Positions 1 to 10,358 are shown, counted from the stretch's first letter. The stretch is 33,132 nt of DNA from Leisingera sp. ANG59 (GCF_013317235.1 NZ_WLCM01000029.1:1-33132); one strand, 5' to 3'. Translations and numbers: made by a program. The notes: generated by a model from the letters alone, not told the origin.

Positions 1-377
1 GCGCCGCCGGATCTCCTCAAAGTCACGTCTCGGAGAGAAGCTGGCCTACATCCACCGTCAGTGGGACGGGCTGCAGACCTTCCTCCACGACGGCCGCGTC
101 GAGATCGACTCCAATGCCGTTGAAAACCTGATCCGCCCTATCGCATTGACGAGAAAGAACGCGCTCTTCGCTGGCCATGACGAAGGCGGCCGCGCTTGGG
201 GCCGTATCGCTTCGCTCATCGCCACGGCAAAGATCAACGGCGTCGAGCCCTTCGCCTACCTCAAGGCCACCCTCGAAGCCATCGCTTCAGGACACCCCGC
301 TAACCAGCTCGATGAACTCCTCCCCTGGAACTTCCAGCCGTCAAGCTGATCCTGGGTGAGGTGGAGACGCCGCTTAC
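1..377 (+). mobile_element. Right end of an IS66-family insertion sequence
   Basis: Downstream of the transposase stop, the sequence ending at 377 reads on the minus strand as GTAAGCGGCGTCTCCACC. It starts with the GTAAGCG that typically opens IS66-family terminal inverted repeats. I therefore place the element boundary at 377. IS66 elements usually make 8-bp target duplications, so the 8 bp from 378 should recur at the unseen left end. Family identity is well supported by the transposase. The exact boundary is inferred. Confidence 0.75.
2..349 (+). CDS. IS66-family transposase, C-terminal part (5' end outside window)
   Basis: The reading frame is open from the window edge and ends at the TGA at 347-349, so only about the last 115 residues are seen. 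They contain the hallmark IS66 transposase C-terminus: a segment with DSNAVENLIRP, whose glutamate fits the last acidic residue of the DDE catalytic triad. This is followed by RKNALFAGHDEGG, a TAKINGVEPFAYL helix and the ending DELLPWNF. The protein would cut and join the ends of its insertion sequence. The terminal inverted repeat lies 28 bp past the stop, so the element's right end is intact. Whether the transposase is full length cannot be judged because its start is outside the window. Confidence 0.9.
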   Translation, partial: RRRISSKSRLGEKLAYIHRQWDGLQTFLHDGRVEIDSNAVENLIRPIALTRKNALFAGHDEGGRAWGRIASLIATAKINGVEPFAYLKATLEAIASGHPANQLDELLPWNFQPSS

Positions 378-591
378 AAACATGGCGTAGTCTGGCGAAC
401 TGCGGGCCAACATATCGGCCTTTGTCGTCAATTTGACAGGACATACGCAAAAGCGCGTGTGACCTAGCCTTTTCCTTGCAGGCTCCTGAGAATGGAAGGT
501 TTGGGCAAATGGTACCGAGGAAAGGACTTGTCACCCACAGCGGTTGCGTTGTTGCAAGCCTGGTGCGGCATCCTGGCGGGAAGGCAAAGCC

Positions 592-2512
<1,921 letters not shown>

Positions 2513-2523
<11 letters not shown>

Positions 2524-3340
2524 GAACATCCTGATTGCTTATAACGGTGGAGAGGCCTCGGATTCGGCCCTGCATCTGGCGTTACAGATGGCGGCGAAAT
2601 ACGACGCGCATCTTACTGGCATCGTTGCGCATGGGGCCTCCAGCGTTACCCGCAACATTCCCAAATGGCTGAGCAACGCCATGCGTGAGTCGATCACCGA
2701 GATCACCGCACGCCGGACTGAGGAACTGGCCCAAAAGTTCAGGGATCAGGCGCGGGACAGGATCGCCGAAGAAAGGTTGCATTGGATCGACGTGAGAGAG
2801 GACCCCGACCGTGCGGTCTCTGACTATTCGCGGCTCTTCGACATCACGGTACTGGGCCAATATGAGAACTTGATCTCTGCGGATGAACTGGTGCTGCACC
2901 CGGACCGCATCGCCTATGAGAGCGGGCGCCCAATCCTGGTCGCGCCAAAAAACTTCCGAGTGCCCGAAATCAATGAAAAGGCGATTGTCGCCTGGGACGG
3001 GCGACGCACCGCCGCTCGCGCTTTCTTTGACGCGATGCAGATCCTGGAGACCAAGCGCGAAGTCGAGATCGTCACAGTCGGCAAGCCCGAACGTTCGCCG
3101 GTCCCCAAGCCCATAGACCTAGTCACCATTCTGGCCCGGCACAATGTCGAGGCCCGGCATCATTTCATCCCGTTATCAGGATCGATCGCCGACTCGATCC
3201 TGAAATTCAGCGACGAGATGGACGCCGGCCTGTTGGTGATGGGCGCTTATGAGCACTCGAAACTGTCGGAAGACCTGTTCGGCGGTGTCACCGCATCGGT
3301 GCTGCGCAAGACCAAATTGCCACTGTTTCTATCACACTGA
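2513..3340 (+). CDS. Universal stress protein, tandem UspA domains
   Basis: This 275-residue cytoplasmic protein begins MAIKNILIAYNGGEASDSAL, the usual first strand and loop of a Usp domain. It has a second Usp unit from about residue 150 (AIVAWDGRRTAARAFFDAM). It ends with the nucleotide-binding type motif GLLVMGAYEHSKLSEDLFGGVTAS. Two fused Usp domains of this length are common in alphaproteobacteria. The ATG at 2513 has GGAG upstream and overlaps the aacS stop by 11 bp. Only 18 bp separate it from tctC, so it is cotranscribed with the ligase and transporter. Usp genes inside TTT transporter operons may tune uptake, but this role is inferred. Confidence 0.88.
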
Positions 3341-3358
3341 ACCCAACGGAGGAGAGAT

Positions 3359-4312
3359 ATGAAGATCATCAACACCCTTAAAGCGGCGGTCTGTGCCGCG
3401 GCGGTTGCGCTACCCGGCGCGGCGCTGGCCGACTGGCAGCCGGATGGCCCGATTACCTTGCAAGTCGGCTTTGGTGCCGGCGGCAGCACCGATACGCTGG
3501 CCCGCGCTGTGGCCGCGGAAATGGAAGAAAACACCGGCTGGGACGTGGTCGTTGAAAACAAGCCAGGCGGCGGCGGTATCGCCATGTTCTCGCAACTGGT
3601 CAATGCGCGGCCCGACGGGCTGACCATGGGTATGGGTGTGACCATCCCGACGCTGATCAACCTTGCCGAGCGCGGCGAGACGTTGCCGTTCAAGGCTGAC
3701 AGCTTCGACTATCTGGCAACCGTCGCCGTGGCCCCGCTGGCCGTGGTGGCGCCGGCAGATGCGCCCTATGACAATATCGCCGAGTTGATCGCCTACTCCA
3801 AGGAAAACGGCGGCGCACTGGTCGGTTTCGACGGCGGCGAGATGCGGCTGATGATGCAGGCGATCAACAATACCGAGGGGGCCGGGTTCGAACTGGTCAA
3901 CTACCAGAGCGGCGCCGAGATCATCCAGGGGCTGCTGGGTGGCCAGTTGCAGGCGGGCTGGGGGGCGGGTGCGCATATTCAGTACATCGAATCCGACGAC
4001 CTGAAGATGCTGGCGGTCGCAACGCAGACCCGTCAAGCCTACGCACCGGACACCACCTCTTTCATCGAGCAGGGGTTCCCCTATTCCGCCGAGCCCTATT
4101 TCTACATCGCTGCGCCCAAGGGGCTGGATCCCGAAGCGCGCGACGCACTGGCCTCGGCGTTGGATGCGGCGATCACCTCCGATGCCCTGACCGAGCTGGT
4201 CGGCAATGTCATGCAGACCACGCCGACCAATCTGGGGGCCGACGGCACCGAAGCCAAATTGGTGAACGGCCTGTCCGAGATCACCTCGCTGATCGAGGCG
4301 GCGGGCAACTAA
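3359..4312 (+). CDS. tctC: TTT transporter periplasmic substrate-binding protein (TctC/Bug family)
   Basis: This 317-residue periplasmic binding protein has a signal peptide that probably ends at the ALA/DW junction near residue 25. The mature start carries the Bug-family signature VGFGAGGSTDTLAR, whose loop contacts the ligand carboxylate. VVENKPGGGGIAMF follows, the second conserved loop of the family. It captures a carboxylate and hands it to TctA/TctB. The start at 3359 is preceded by GGAGGAG. It follows aacS and uspA closely, suggesting that the cargo is an organic acid used through acyl-CoA chemistry. Bug proteins differ widely in ligand, so the substrate cannot be read from sequence. 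A stem-loop follows the gene. Confidence 0.9.
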   Translation: MKIINTLKAAVCAAAVALPGAALADWQPDGPITLQVGFGAGGSTDTLARAVAAEMEENTGWDVVVENKPGGGGIAMFSQLVNARPDGLTMGMGVTIPTLINLAERGETLPFKADSFDYLATVAVAPLAVVAPADAPYDNIAELIAYSKENGGALVGFDGGEMRLMMQAINNTEGAGFELVNYQSGAEIIQGLLGGQLQAGWGAGAHIQYIESDDLKMLAVATQTRQAYAPDTTSFIEQGFPYSAEPYFYIAAPKGLDPEARDALASALDAAITSDALTELVGNVMQTTPTNLGADGTEAKLVNGLSEITSLIEAAGN

Positions 4313-4333
4313 GCGGCGATCCGCAACAAGATT

Positions 4334-4358
4334 GACCGGGCCGTCTGTCGGCCCGGTC
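4334..4358 (+). promoter_or_regulatory. Stem-loop between tctC and tctB
   Basis: A perfect 9-bp inverted repeat (GACCGGGCC at 4334-4342 and GGCCCGGTC at 4350-4358, loop of 7) lies in the 65-bp gap after tctC. No T-tract follows, and the tctB ribosome binding site begins soon after it. It is more likely an RNA-stabilising or partially terminating hairpin that raises binding-protein dosage over the membrane subunits than a full terminator. The function is inferred. Confidence 0.6.
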
Positions 4359-4377
4359 GCCAAGGAGGGAGGGGAAG

Positions 4378-4797
4378 ATGACTTTTGAACGTATCGTGAC
4401 CGGCGGAATTCTGGCCTTTGGCCTGACATTCCTGTTTCTGGTCATGCCGCAGCAGGTGGAAACTGTTTCATACGGACGTGTCGTTCCGTCCACGCTTCCC
4501 GGCGCCCTTCTCTGGATCATTACCATCGCGGCGGCGGTGCAAATGGTCACGTTGAAGGACGATGCCGATTTCAACACGGTGGTTGTCATCCGCGCGGTGG
4601 GTTTGCTGGCGCTGATGGTGGCCGCGGTCTGGTCCATGGACCGGCTCTACTTCGAATATGTCGCCCCGGTCCTGGCGCTGATCCTCATGCTCTTCATGGG
4701 GGAGCGGCGCTGGTACTGGCTGTTGCTCGGTGGTGTTGCCATCCCCCTGGGGATCTGGCTGCTGGTCGAGCGTATTCTTGACCGAACACTGGCCTGA
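4378..4797 (+). CDS. tctB: TTT transporter small membrane subunit (TctB)
   Basis: This 139-residue protein has four hydrophobic stretches, around residues 5-23, 40-58, 72-90 and 92-130, the layout of the TctB subunit. TctB sequences are poorly conserved, and the call relies on length, topology and position between tctC and tctA. It supports TctA in the inner membrane during sodium- or proton-driven carboxylate uptake. The start at 4378 has a strong AGGAGGG site. The stop is 11 bp before tctA. Confidence 0.88.
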   Translation: MTFERIVTGGILAFGLTFLFLVMPQQVETVSYGRVVPSTLPGALLWIITIAAAVQMVTLKDDADFNTVVVIRAVGLLALMVAAVWSMDRLYFEYVAPVLALILMLFMGERRWYWLLLGGVAIPLGIWLLVERILDRTLA

Positions 4798-4808
4798 CGG
4801 AGGCGATC

Positions 4809-6347
4809 ATGGTTGATCTCGCGACAATATTGGCCGGTCTGGGCGACGCTTTCACCCTGAGCAATATCCTGTTTGTCCTGGCCGGAGTGGTCCTGGGACA
4901 ATTCGTTGGCGCGATGCCCGGCAGCAGCCAGGAAATGACCATTGCCATCGCCATTCCCTTTACCCTGGTCTTTACCCCCTTGTCGGCCATCGGATTTCTG
5001 ATCGGCGTCAACAAGGGCGGGCTGGTCGGCGGGGCGATCCCCGCCATCCTGATCAACATGCCCGGCACGCCGGATGCCAGCGCGACGGCGCTGGACGGCT
5101 ATCCGATGACGCAAAAGGGCAAGCCGATCAAAGCGCTGAAAATGGCGCTCTACTCGTCGGTGACGGGTGACACGTTCAGCGATCTGGTTCTGATCACCGT
5201 GGCCGCGCCGCTGGCGGTGGTCGCGCTCAAGATGGGGCCCGTCGAAATTTTCGCGCTGATCATCATGGCCTTTGCGCTGATCTCCGGCCTGATCGGTGGC
5301 TCGGTGACCAAGGGTATTATCGCAACCGTCTTCGGTCTGCTGATCTCGACGGTCGGCCTCGACCCCGAGCATTCCACGCCCCGCTTCCTGTTCGGCTTCC
5401 CGGATCTTTACAGCGGTTTCCCGATTTCCTCTGTGGCCATCGGATCGCTGGCGGTTTCGGTGATCATCGCGCGGCTGGCAAACATGTCGGGCGGGATGCG
5501 GCCGGCCCTGCATATTCCGCGCGACCAGACAGCCGATCAGAAACGCGTCAGCCTTGCCGAATATCTGGCCTGCCGCTTTGTGCTGTTGCGCGGCGCGCTG
5601 ATCGGCGTCGGCATCGGCATCGTGCCGGGGATCGGGTCCACCGCCGCCGCCTTCATGAGCTATGCCTCGACCAAACAGGCGGCCAAGGATCCCGAGAGCT
5701 TCGGCAAGGGCGATATACGCGGCATCGCGGCAACGGAATCGGCGAATTCGGCTGTGGGTGGCGCCAGCCTGATCCCGCTCTTGACGCTGGGCATTCCCGG
5801 CAGCGTCTCGGCGGCGCTGCTGATCGGTGCCTTCCTGATCCACGGGTTGCAGCCCGGCCCGCTCCTCTTCGAACAGCAGGGGCGGCTGGTCTATGGCCTC
5901 TTCGGAGCCATGATCATCGCCAATGCCTGCAACCTTGTCTTTGGTCTGGTCGGGCTGCGCCTGTGGTCCCGGCTGATCACCGCGCCGGAATCCATCGTCT
6001 TCGCCAGCGGGCTCGTGCTGTGCATCGTCGGGGTCTATCTGTCCACCGGCGGGATTTTCGGGGTCTATGTGATGTTGATCTTCGCCGCGCTTGGCATGGC
6101 GATGAACGCGCTCAACTATCCGGTTGTGATCTTTGTCATCGCCTATTTCCTCGGGCCCAGGTTCGAATTGTCACTGGGACAGACGGCGACGATCCTGCGG
6201 GGAGACGTGACGAATCTGACAAATCACCCGGTGGCCATCGTCCTGCTGCTGATGTCGGCCTTCTCGGTCTTCTGGCTCGGCATCCGGCCAGCGCTCAAGG
6301 CCAACAAGCGAAAAGTCTCAGCAAACTCGTCGGACCCGTTGGACTAG
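4809..6347 (+). CDS. tctA: TTT transporter large membrane subunit (TctA)
   Basis: This 512-residue polytopic inner-membrane protein is the transport channel of the tripartite tricarboxylate transporter. It shows the TctA repeats: GVVLGQFVGAMPGSSQEMT near residue 27, and GIGIVPGIGSTAAAFMSYA with ATESANSAVGGASLIPLLTL in the second half (about 270-330). The length is normal for the family. GGAGG precedes the ATG. The TAG stop at 6345-6347 is formed partly by a mobile-element-like inverted repeat inserted at its TA. The encoded C-terminus is not changed by that insertion. It closes the aacS-uspA-tctCBA operon. Confidence 0.93.
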   Translation: MVDLATILAGLGDAFTLSNILFVLAGVVLGQFVGAMPGSSQEMTIAIAIPFTLVFTPLSAIGFLIGVNKGGLVGGAIPAILINMPGTPDASATALDGYPMTQKGKPIKALKMALYSSVTGDTFSDLVLITVAAPLAVVALKMGPVEIFALIIMAFALISGLIGGSVTKGIIATVFGLLISTVGLDPEHSTPRFLFGFPDLYSGFPISSVAIGSLAVSVIIARLANMSGGMRPALHIPRDQTADQKRVSLAEYLACRFVLLRGALIGVGIGIVPGIGSTAAAFMSYASTKQAAKDPESFGKGDIRGIAATESANSAVGGASLIPLLTLGIPGSVSAALLIGAFLIHGLQPGPLLFEQQGRLVYGLFGAMIIANACNLVFGLVGLRLWSRLITAPESIVFASGLVLCIVGVYLSTGGIFGVYVMLIFAALGMAMNALNYPVVIFVIAYFLGPRFELSLGQTATILRGDVTNLTNHPVAIVLLLMSAFSVFWLGIRPALKANKRKVSANSSDPLD

Positions 6348-6421
6348 GGCGTAGACCCATAAACCACTGATATTTCGCGGGAACGCCGCCGGTGGTGGTT
6401 GGTTTATGGGTCTACGCCCTA
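6345..6421. mobile_element. MITE-like 73-bp inverted repeat flanked by TA
   Basis: Two perfect 23-bp arms face each other at 6344-6366 and 6400-6422 around a 33-bp core. Each arm begins GGGCGTAGACCCAT when read from outside, after a flanking TA. The TA at 6345-6346 and at 6420-6421 would be the target duplication, leaving an element at 6347-6419. No coding capacity is present, so it fits a non-autonomous miniature element mobilised by a TA-targeting transposase (IS630-type or the IS427 group of IS5). The left TA is also the first two bases of the tctA stop codon. In RNA it would form a long hairpin that could stabilise or end the tct message. No T-run follows. Confidence 0.7.
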
Positions 6422-6604
6422 GCGGTGATCAAACCGATCAACGAAATCCGAGCTGACGGGCGAATGGGACAAGGGCGCGCCCGCTCCGAAAAGGACGCTC
6501 GCGACCACGCAGGGGGCAAGAATAGTGGGCCGCCAGAGTTCAGGTGAAATCCGGTGCCGGTTGGGGCATTCCCCTTCGCGCAGATTGAGGTATTAGTGGC
6601 CCGC

Positions 6605-7678
6605 ATGATCTCGGTGCCGCTGCCCTTCATTGTCGCGCTTGTACTCGCCTTTTTGCTTTGTCTCATCATGACACAGAGGGAAAACGGCCAAAGACCTGCC
6701 ATAGTCTTCCTGAGTGCTTGCATCTTGCTGCTTGTGGTTGTCGGTCTGCGGTGGAGCTACGAGGCGCCAGTCTTCCGCTTCCTGCAACCGGTGATCGCGG
6801 CGCTTTTGCCACCTGCCGCGTGGCTGTGCTTTTCGGGCCTGAGCGGGCCGGTGAAGGGTTCGGCCTGGCCGCATTTCGTGCCAACAGGAATAGTTCTTGT
6901 GCTCTCGGCGCTGTGGCCTTGGGTGCAGCCGCCGGTCGATGCTTTGTTGGCCGCGCTGTTCCTCGGGTACGGCGCAATGCTGAGGCAGCGTGGTCTCGCA
7001 GGAGCAGACAATCTCACCGGAGCCCGGCTGAGCGAAGCCCGGCAATCCGGCCGTGCAGCCGCCTTTGCGGGCGGGTTGCTTTTGTTTTCCGGGGCAGTGG
7101 ATCTGGCCATCGCCCTGGACTTCGGACTGGGCGATGGCGACCACGTCCGGGAGATCGTCAGCGCGGCCAATCTTCTGGTCTTGCCGCCCCTTGCTTGGAC
7201 GGTGATCGTGATGGCGCGCGGCCTACCGCGTCCCGAAGCGGCACCTGTGGCTGGGAATGCCGAGGAGACTGAACGGCGAGACCTCCCGGCACCCGCGGAC
7301 AGCCAAGTCATGGCAGAGGTAAACCGGATCCTCGCCGAGCTCAGGCTTTACCGGGATCCCGACCTGACACTGGACCGGCTTTCGCGCCGTTTGGGCATTC
7401 CCGCCCGGCAGGTCTCCGGGGCGATCAACCGCAAGCTGGGCCAGAATGTTTCGCAAGCCATTAATGAATGGCGCATCCGCGACGCAATGGAACTGCTGGC
7501 GGAAACGGACCATCCGGTGACGGCGATAATGTTCGACTGTGGATTCCAGACGAAGTCGAACTTCAACCGCGAATTCCGGCGCGTTGCCGGCACTTCACCC
7601 AGCGGCTGGCGCCGCCAGGCAAGGTCCGGCACGATTGCTCCGGTCAGCGCGGCAGAAGCGTTTCCTCCAGAAAGCTGA
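6605..7678 (+). CDS. Membrane-bound AraC-family transcriptional regulator (7 TM + HTH)
   Basis: This 357-residue protein has an N-terminal half with about seven hydrophobic helices (from MISVPLPFIVALVLAFLLCL to about residue 205). A linker follows, then a C-terminal AraC-type double helix-turn-helix (about 240-345). The second HTH is clear in AIMFDCGFQTKSNFNREFRR followed by GTSPSGWRR. The topology suggests a membrane sensor that binds DNA from the inner face. I chose ATG 6605 because it opens directly into the first helix. A GTG at 6554 would add 17 residues. It converges on and overlaps the hydrolase gene by 35 bp, and such regulators often sit next to dienelactone-hydrolase-like genes. The signal sensed is unknown. 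Confidence 0.85.
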   Translation: MISVPLPFIVALVLAFLLCLIMTQRENGQRPAIVFLSACILLLVVVGLRWSYEAPVFRFLQPVIAALLPPAAWLCFSGLSGPVKGSAWPHFVPTGIVLVLSALWPWVQPPVDALLAALFLGYGAMLRQRGLAGADNLTGARLSEARQSGRAAAFAGGLLLFSGAVDLAIALDFGLGDGDHVREIVSAANLLVLPPLAWTVIVMARGLPRPEAAPVAGNAEETERRDLPAPADSQVMAEVNRILAELRLYRDPDLTLDRLSRRLGIPARQVSGAINRKLGQNVSQAINEWRIRDAMELLAETDHPVTAIMFDCGFQTKSNFNREFRRVAGTSPSGWRRQARSGTIAPVSAAEAFPPES

Positions 7679-8666
7679 TGACTGCCGCGGAGATCTCCGC
7701 ATGAATCTCTGCGCGGCCACGGTCGCCGCCGTCGTGGCAGATAATTCCCTCTCCCGGCGCCTGTGCCTCGATCAATGTTTCTCCCCCGGGCTTGCATTGC
7801 TGCATGAAACTGAAGTGCATTGCATCCGGGATTGTCGCCTTGCGGGTGCTTCCGGCGGGCAAATGTTCGCTCAGCCAACCGGATTCCAGTTCAGCTGACA
7901 TATCCCCAACATCAATGCCCGCGCCCAGTATAAGGGCCGGAACAGGCAGCACAGCCAGGCTTTCGGGCGTAAAGCCCCGCGCCAGACCAAGGTCCAGTGA
8001 GACAAAGCTTCTCACACGCGGGTCACGAAAATCCCGGGTGAGGGCTGGATCGGCAAGCCCGAGTTCCCTGGACAGCGAACAGGCCCGGAGACTGGGGTTG
8101 ACCTCGCAATCCCATGTGAACTGCGCCGGGTCGAACCGGCCGCCCGCAACCGCGGTTACAGTCCAGCCTCCCAGCGAATGGCCAATGGCAGCGATACGGT
8201 CGGGATCGATTTCGCCAGCCAGCACCGGATCTGCCAGAACGGCGTCGATGGTGCGGCTCAGATCGCGCGGCCGCTCCCAAAGCATTGCGGCGCGAACCGG
8301 ATCCCGGTCGAAAGTTGTCGTTCCGGGATGATCCGGGGCGGCGACTGCATAGCCCTCCCTCACAAGCTCGCCGGCCAGCCAGTTCAGGTTCCGCCAATTG
8401 CCGCCGAACCCGTGCGACAACACGATGAGTGGATGCGGGCCTGGCTTCGGCGTTGCTCCGGGAATGGCATCAATGCCGATGAACGCCGGATTTTCCCCGA
8501 CCTGCTCGGATGCGGCTCTGTCCTCGGTCGGGTACCAGAGTGCGACATGCAGCGGACGCGCACCCTCACTATCGATACCAACCTGCCGAAAACCGGTCGC
8601 TTCGGCATGTGCGGAAACGGTCACGCAAATCAAGCAAACCGCGGCAGCGGTAAAAGTTCTGAGCAT
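7644..8666 (-). CDS. Secreted alpha/beta hydrolase, dienelactone hydrolase / PAF-acetylhydrolase-like
   Basis: This 340-residue protein starts with a Sec signal peptide (MLRTFTAAAVCLICVTVSAHA) and is therefore probably periplasmic. The fold is shown by HPLIVLSHGFGGNWRNLNWL (oxyanion strand, about 92-111), the nucleophile elbow AIGHSLGGW with serine 164, and a late aspartate/histidine region (IPDAMHFSFMQQC) for the triad. Members are annotated as predicted dienelactone hydrolases but act on varied esters. The substrate is unknown. AAGGAC lies upstream of ATG 8666. The 3' end overlaps the convergent AraC gene, which is the likely regulator. Confidence 0.85.
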   Translation of the reverse strand: MLRTFTAAAVCLICVTVSAHAEATGFRQVGIDSEGARPLHVALWYPTEDRAASEQVGENPAFIGIDAIPGATPKPGPHPLIVLSHGFGGNWRNLNWLAGELVREGYAVAAPDHPGTTTFDRDPVRAAMLWERPRDLSRTIDAVLADPVLAGEIDPDRIAAIGHSLGGWTVTAVAGGRFDPAQFTWDCEVNPSLRACSLSRELGLADPALTRDFRDPRVRSFVSLDLGLARGFTPESLAVLPVPALILGAGIDVGDMSAELESGWLSEHLPAGSTRKATIPDAMHFSFMQQCKPGGETLIEAQAPGEGIICHDGGDRGRAEIHAEISAAVISFLEETLLPR

Positions 8667-8833
8667 TGCAAAGGTCCTTCTGTGCAGTGAACGCTCGCTT
8701 CATCTGCCGGAATGACGGCTTGCGAGACCTGAATCGCGATCGAGGACCTGAGACTTCAGTGAAAATGCGGGCAGCAACCACATTGATCTTTGATGGGCTT
8801 CCTTGAATGCATCACGATTGCGAATGCACCCGC

Positions 8834-8851
8834 CCAAATCTCTTCATTTGG
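8834..8851. promoter_or_regulatory. Palindrome upstream of the NTF2-like gene
   Basis: CCAAAT and ATTTGG (6-bp arms, 6-bp spacer) lie 66 bp before the start at 8918. The rest of the 251-bp gap 8667-8917 shows no gene. It must hold the divergent promoters of the hydrolase and the NTF2-like gene. This is a candidate operator on symmetry alone. Confidence 0.3.
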
Positions 8852-8917
8852 CAGAGAGGGCATCAGCCCCTAAACCATAAGCCGGAACGAAATTCAGAAT
8901 TGGAAAGCGGTCATCAC

Positions 8918-9304
8918 ATGGAAAACCACGCAGAGCTCTTTGAGGCGTTGCAGAGATATTTTGACGGTTTGTTTTTCTGCGACAAGTCCAAGCTGGACGC
9001 CGTGTTTCACCCTGCGGCGAGTCTCTTTGACGCTGAGAAAGGTGTGATTTTCGCCGAGCCGGTTGCGAGTTTCAATGCAGACGTGGGCGGCAATGCGGCC
9101 AACTCGCCCCATGCCCTGGGCCAGGAGCCGGATGCGGAGATCCTGATGGTGGACTACCTGTCGCCGGTCAGCGCGGTCGCCAAGATCCGCTTTCGCGCGC
9201 GCAAGAACGTGTATCAGGATCACCTGTCGCTGCTGAAAGGCGAAGACGGATGGCAGATCGTGGCCAAGGTCTGGTGCCTGGAGAAAGTGGTGGACCAGAT
9301 CTGA
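8918..9304 (+). CDS. NTF2-like / putative lumazine-binding (SnoaL-type) protein
   Basis: This 128-residue cytoplasmic protein has the small cone-fold pattern. An amphipathic helix (ELFEALQRYFDGLFFCDKSKL) leads to VFHPAASLF, and it ends in the paired strands AVAKIRFRARKNVYQDHLSLL and DGWQIVAKVWCLE. This arrangement matches the putative lumazine-binding branch of the NTF2 superfamily. No catalytic role can be assigned. ATG 8918 has GGAAAG upstream. A longer frame from 8807 has no ribosome site and low-quality N-terminal sequence. It stands alone, with no operon partner. Confidence 0.8.
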   Translation: MENHAELFEALQRYFDGLFFCDKSKLDAVFHPAASLFDAEKGVIFAEPVASFNADVGGNAANSPHALGQEPDAEILMVDYLSPVSAVAKIRFRARKNVYQDHLSLLKGEDGWQIVAKVWCLEKVVDQI

Positions 9305-9450
9305 GGGGCGTTCAGTCCAGACGCCTTGCCATTTTCGCTCCTTCGTTCTAGCACACTGCCGGATCAGGAGCGGAAAATCCACTTGGCACACCTGTGCAGT
9401 TTTCTTTGGCCACCTCTGAGGGACAGCCCCAGGAAAGTCGGGCGACACAG

Positions 9451-10356
9451 TCAGATGTCGCCAAACGATTTGCTATGTGATCTGGCCAAAGCCGTCTTCC
9501 AGAATAACTCCGCCGCGTGCGAAGCAAATGAGCCTTGTCGGCGTGCCAGACAGATTACCCTGGGTTGCTCGGGTATGAGCGGGATGACGGAAACACCGGC
9601 GTGGGTTTCGGGAACTGCCATTTCGGCGATCACTGAAACCCCCATTCCGGCCCGGACCATTGCAAGAATCGATGTAATTTGCTGAATGCCGTGACGCACA
9701 TTCGGTGCGTGCCCGGTACGGGCGAACCAGGCGCGCACCAGCGGCTCGCTGCCCCCTTTGGTCATGATGAAATCGTGGCCGGCGAGCGTTTCAGCATCCA
9801 CTGTCGTGCATTTCGCTAGGGGCTCCCCCTGCTTGACCAGTGCAACGAGTCGGTCGCGTGCGAGCGGGATCATATCCAGATCGGGCGCTTCGTCCTCGAT
9901 TGCAATGGCGAAATCGACCAACCCTTCGCGCAGGGCTTCGAGGCTCATCAAGTCGGCACTTTCCGAGATCTCCACCTGTAGCATCGAACGGCTCCGGGTT
10001 ACGGCCGCAACCAGTCCGGGCAGAATATGCGTCGAGGCCGAGGCACCAAAAGAGGCGATGCGCACCAGCCCGCGTCCCTGAACGCGGCATTCGTCAAGAG
10101 CAATACGGGTGGATCGCGCCATCGCCTCTTGCCGCTGTGCGTAATCGGCAAGGATGCGCCCCTCAGCGCTCAGGCTTAGCGGGCGCCGGTCGCGCCGCAC
10201 CAGAGCCAGACCGCTTTGTGCCTCGGCGCGAGCGATCGCCTTGCTGGCAGCAGGCTGGCTGATTCCGCACGCACGCGCTGCCTCGGTCAGGTTGCCAGTC
10301 CGACCAATGTGCAACAGGAGCCGGAGCGTTGATGAGGGAAGATCGACGAGAGCCAT
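9451..10356 (-). CDS. LysR-family transcriptional regulator
   Basis: This 301-residue protein has an N-terminal winged HTH (about 8-65): LRLLLHIGRTGNLTEAARAC, then GISQPAASKAIARAE, with a LysR effector-binding domain after about residue 90. It is divergent from the aminotransferase gene with 84 bp between starts, the usual arrangement for a regulator of its neighbour. It probably controls the aminotransferase-AEC carrier pair and itself. The co-inducer is unknown. No strong Shine-Dalgarno is visible before ATG 10356. Confidence 0.92.
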   Translation of the reverse strand: MALVDLPSSTLRLLLHIGRTGNLTEAARACGISQPAASKAIARAEAQSGLALVRRDRRPLSLSAEGRILADYAQRQEAMARSTRIALDECRVQGRGLVRIASFGASASTHILPGLVAAVTRSRSMLQVEISESADLMSLEALREGLVDFAIAIEDEAPDLDMIPLARDRLVALVKQGEPLAKCTTVDAETLAGHDFIMTKGGSEPLVRAWFARTGHAPNVRHGIQQITSILAMVRAGMGVSVIAEMAVPETHAGVSVIPLIPEQPRVICLARRQGSFASHAAELFWKTALARSHSKSFGDI

Positions 10357-10358
10357 AA

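Noticed and set aside
8805-8828. Two GAATGCA direct repeats upstream of the NTF2-like gene
   Set aside because: Seven-base repeats spaced 17 bp apart can easily occur by chance, and no other copies were seen.
9307-9325. Hairpin GGCGT-N9-ACGCC after the NTF2-like gene as a terminator
   Set aside because: The stem is only 5 bp with a 9-nt loop and no proper T-tract, so it is too weak to call.
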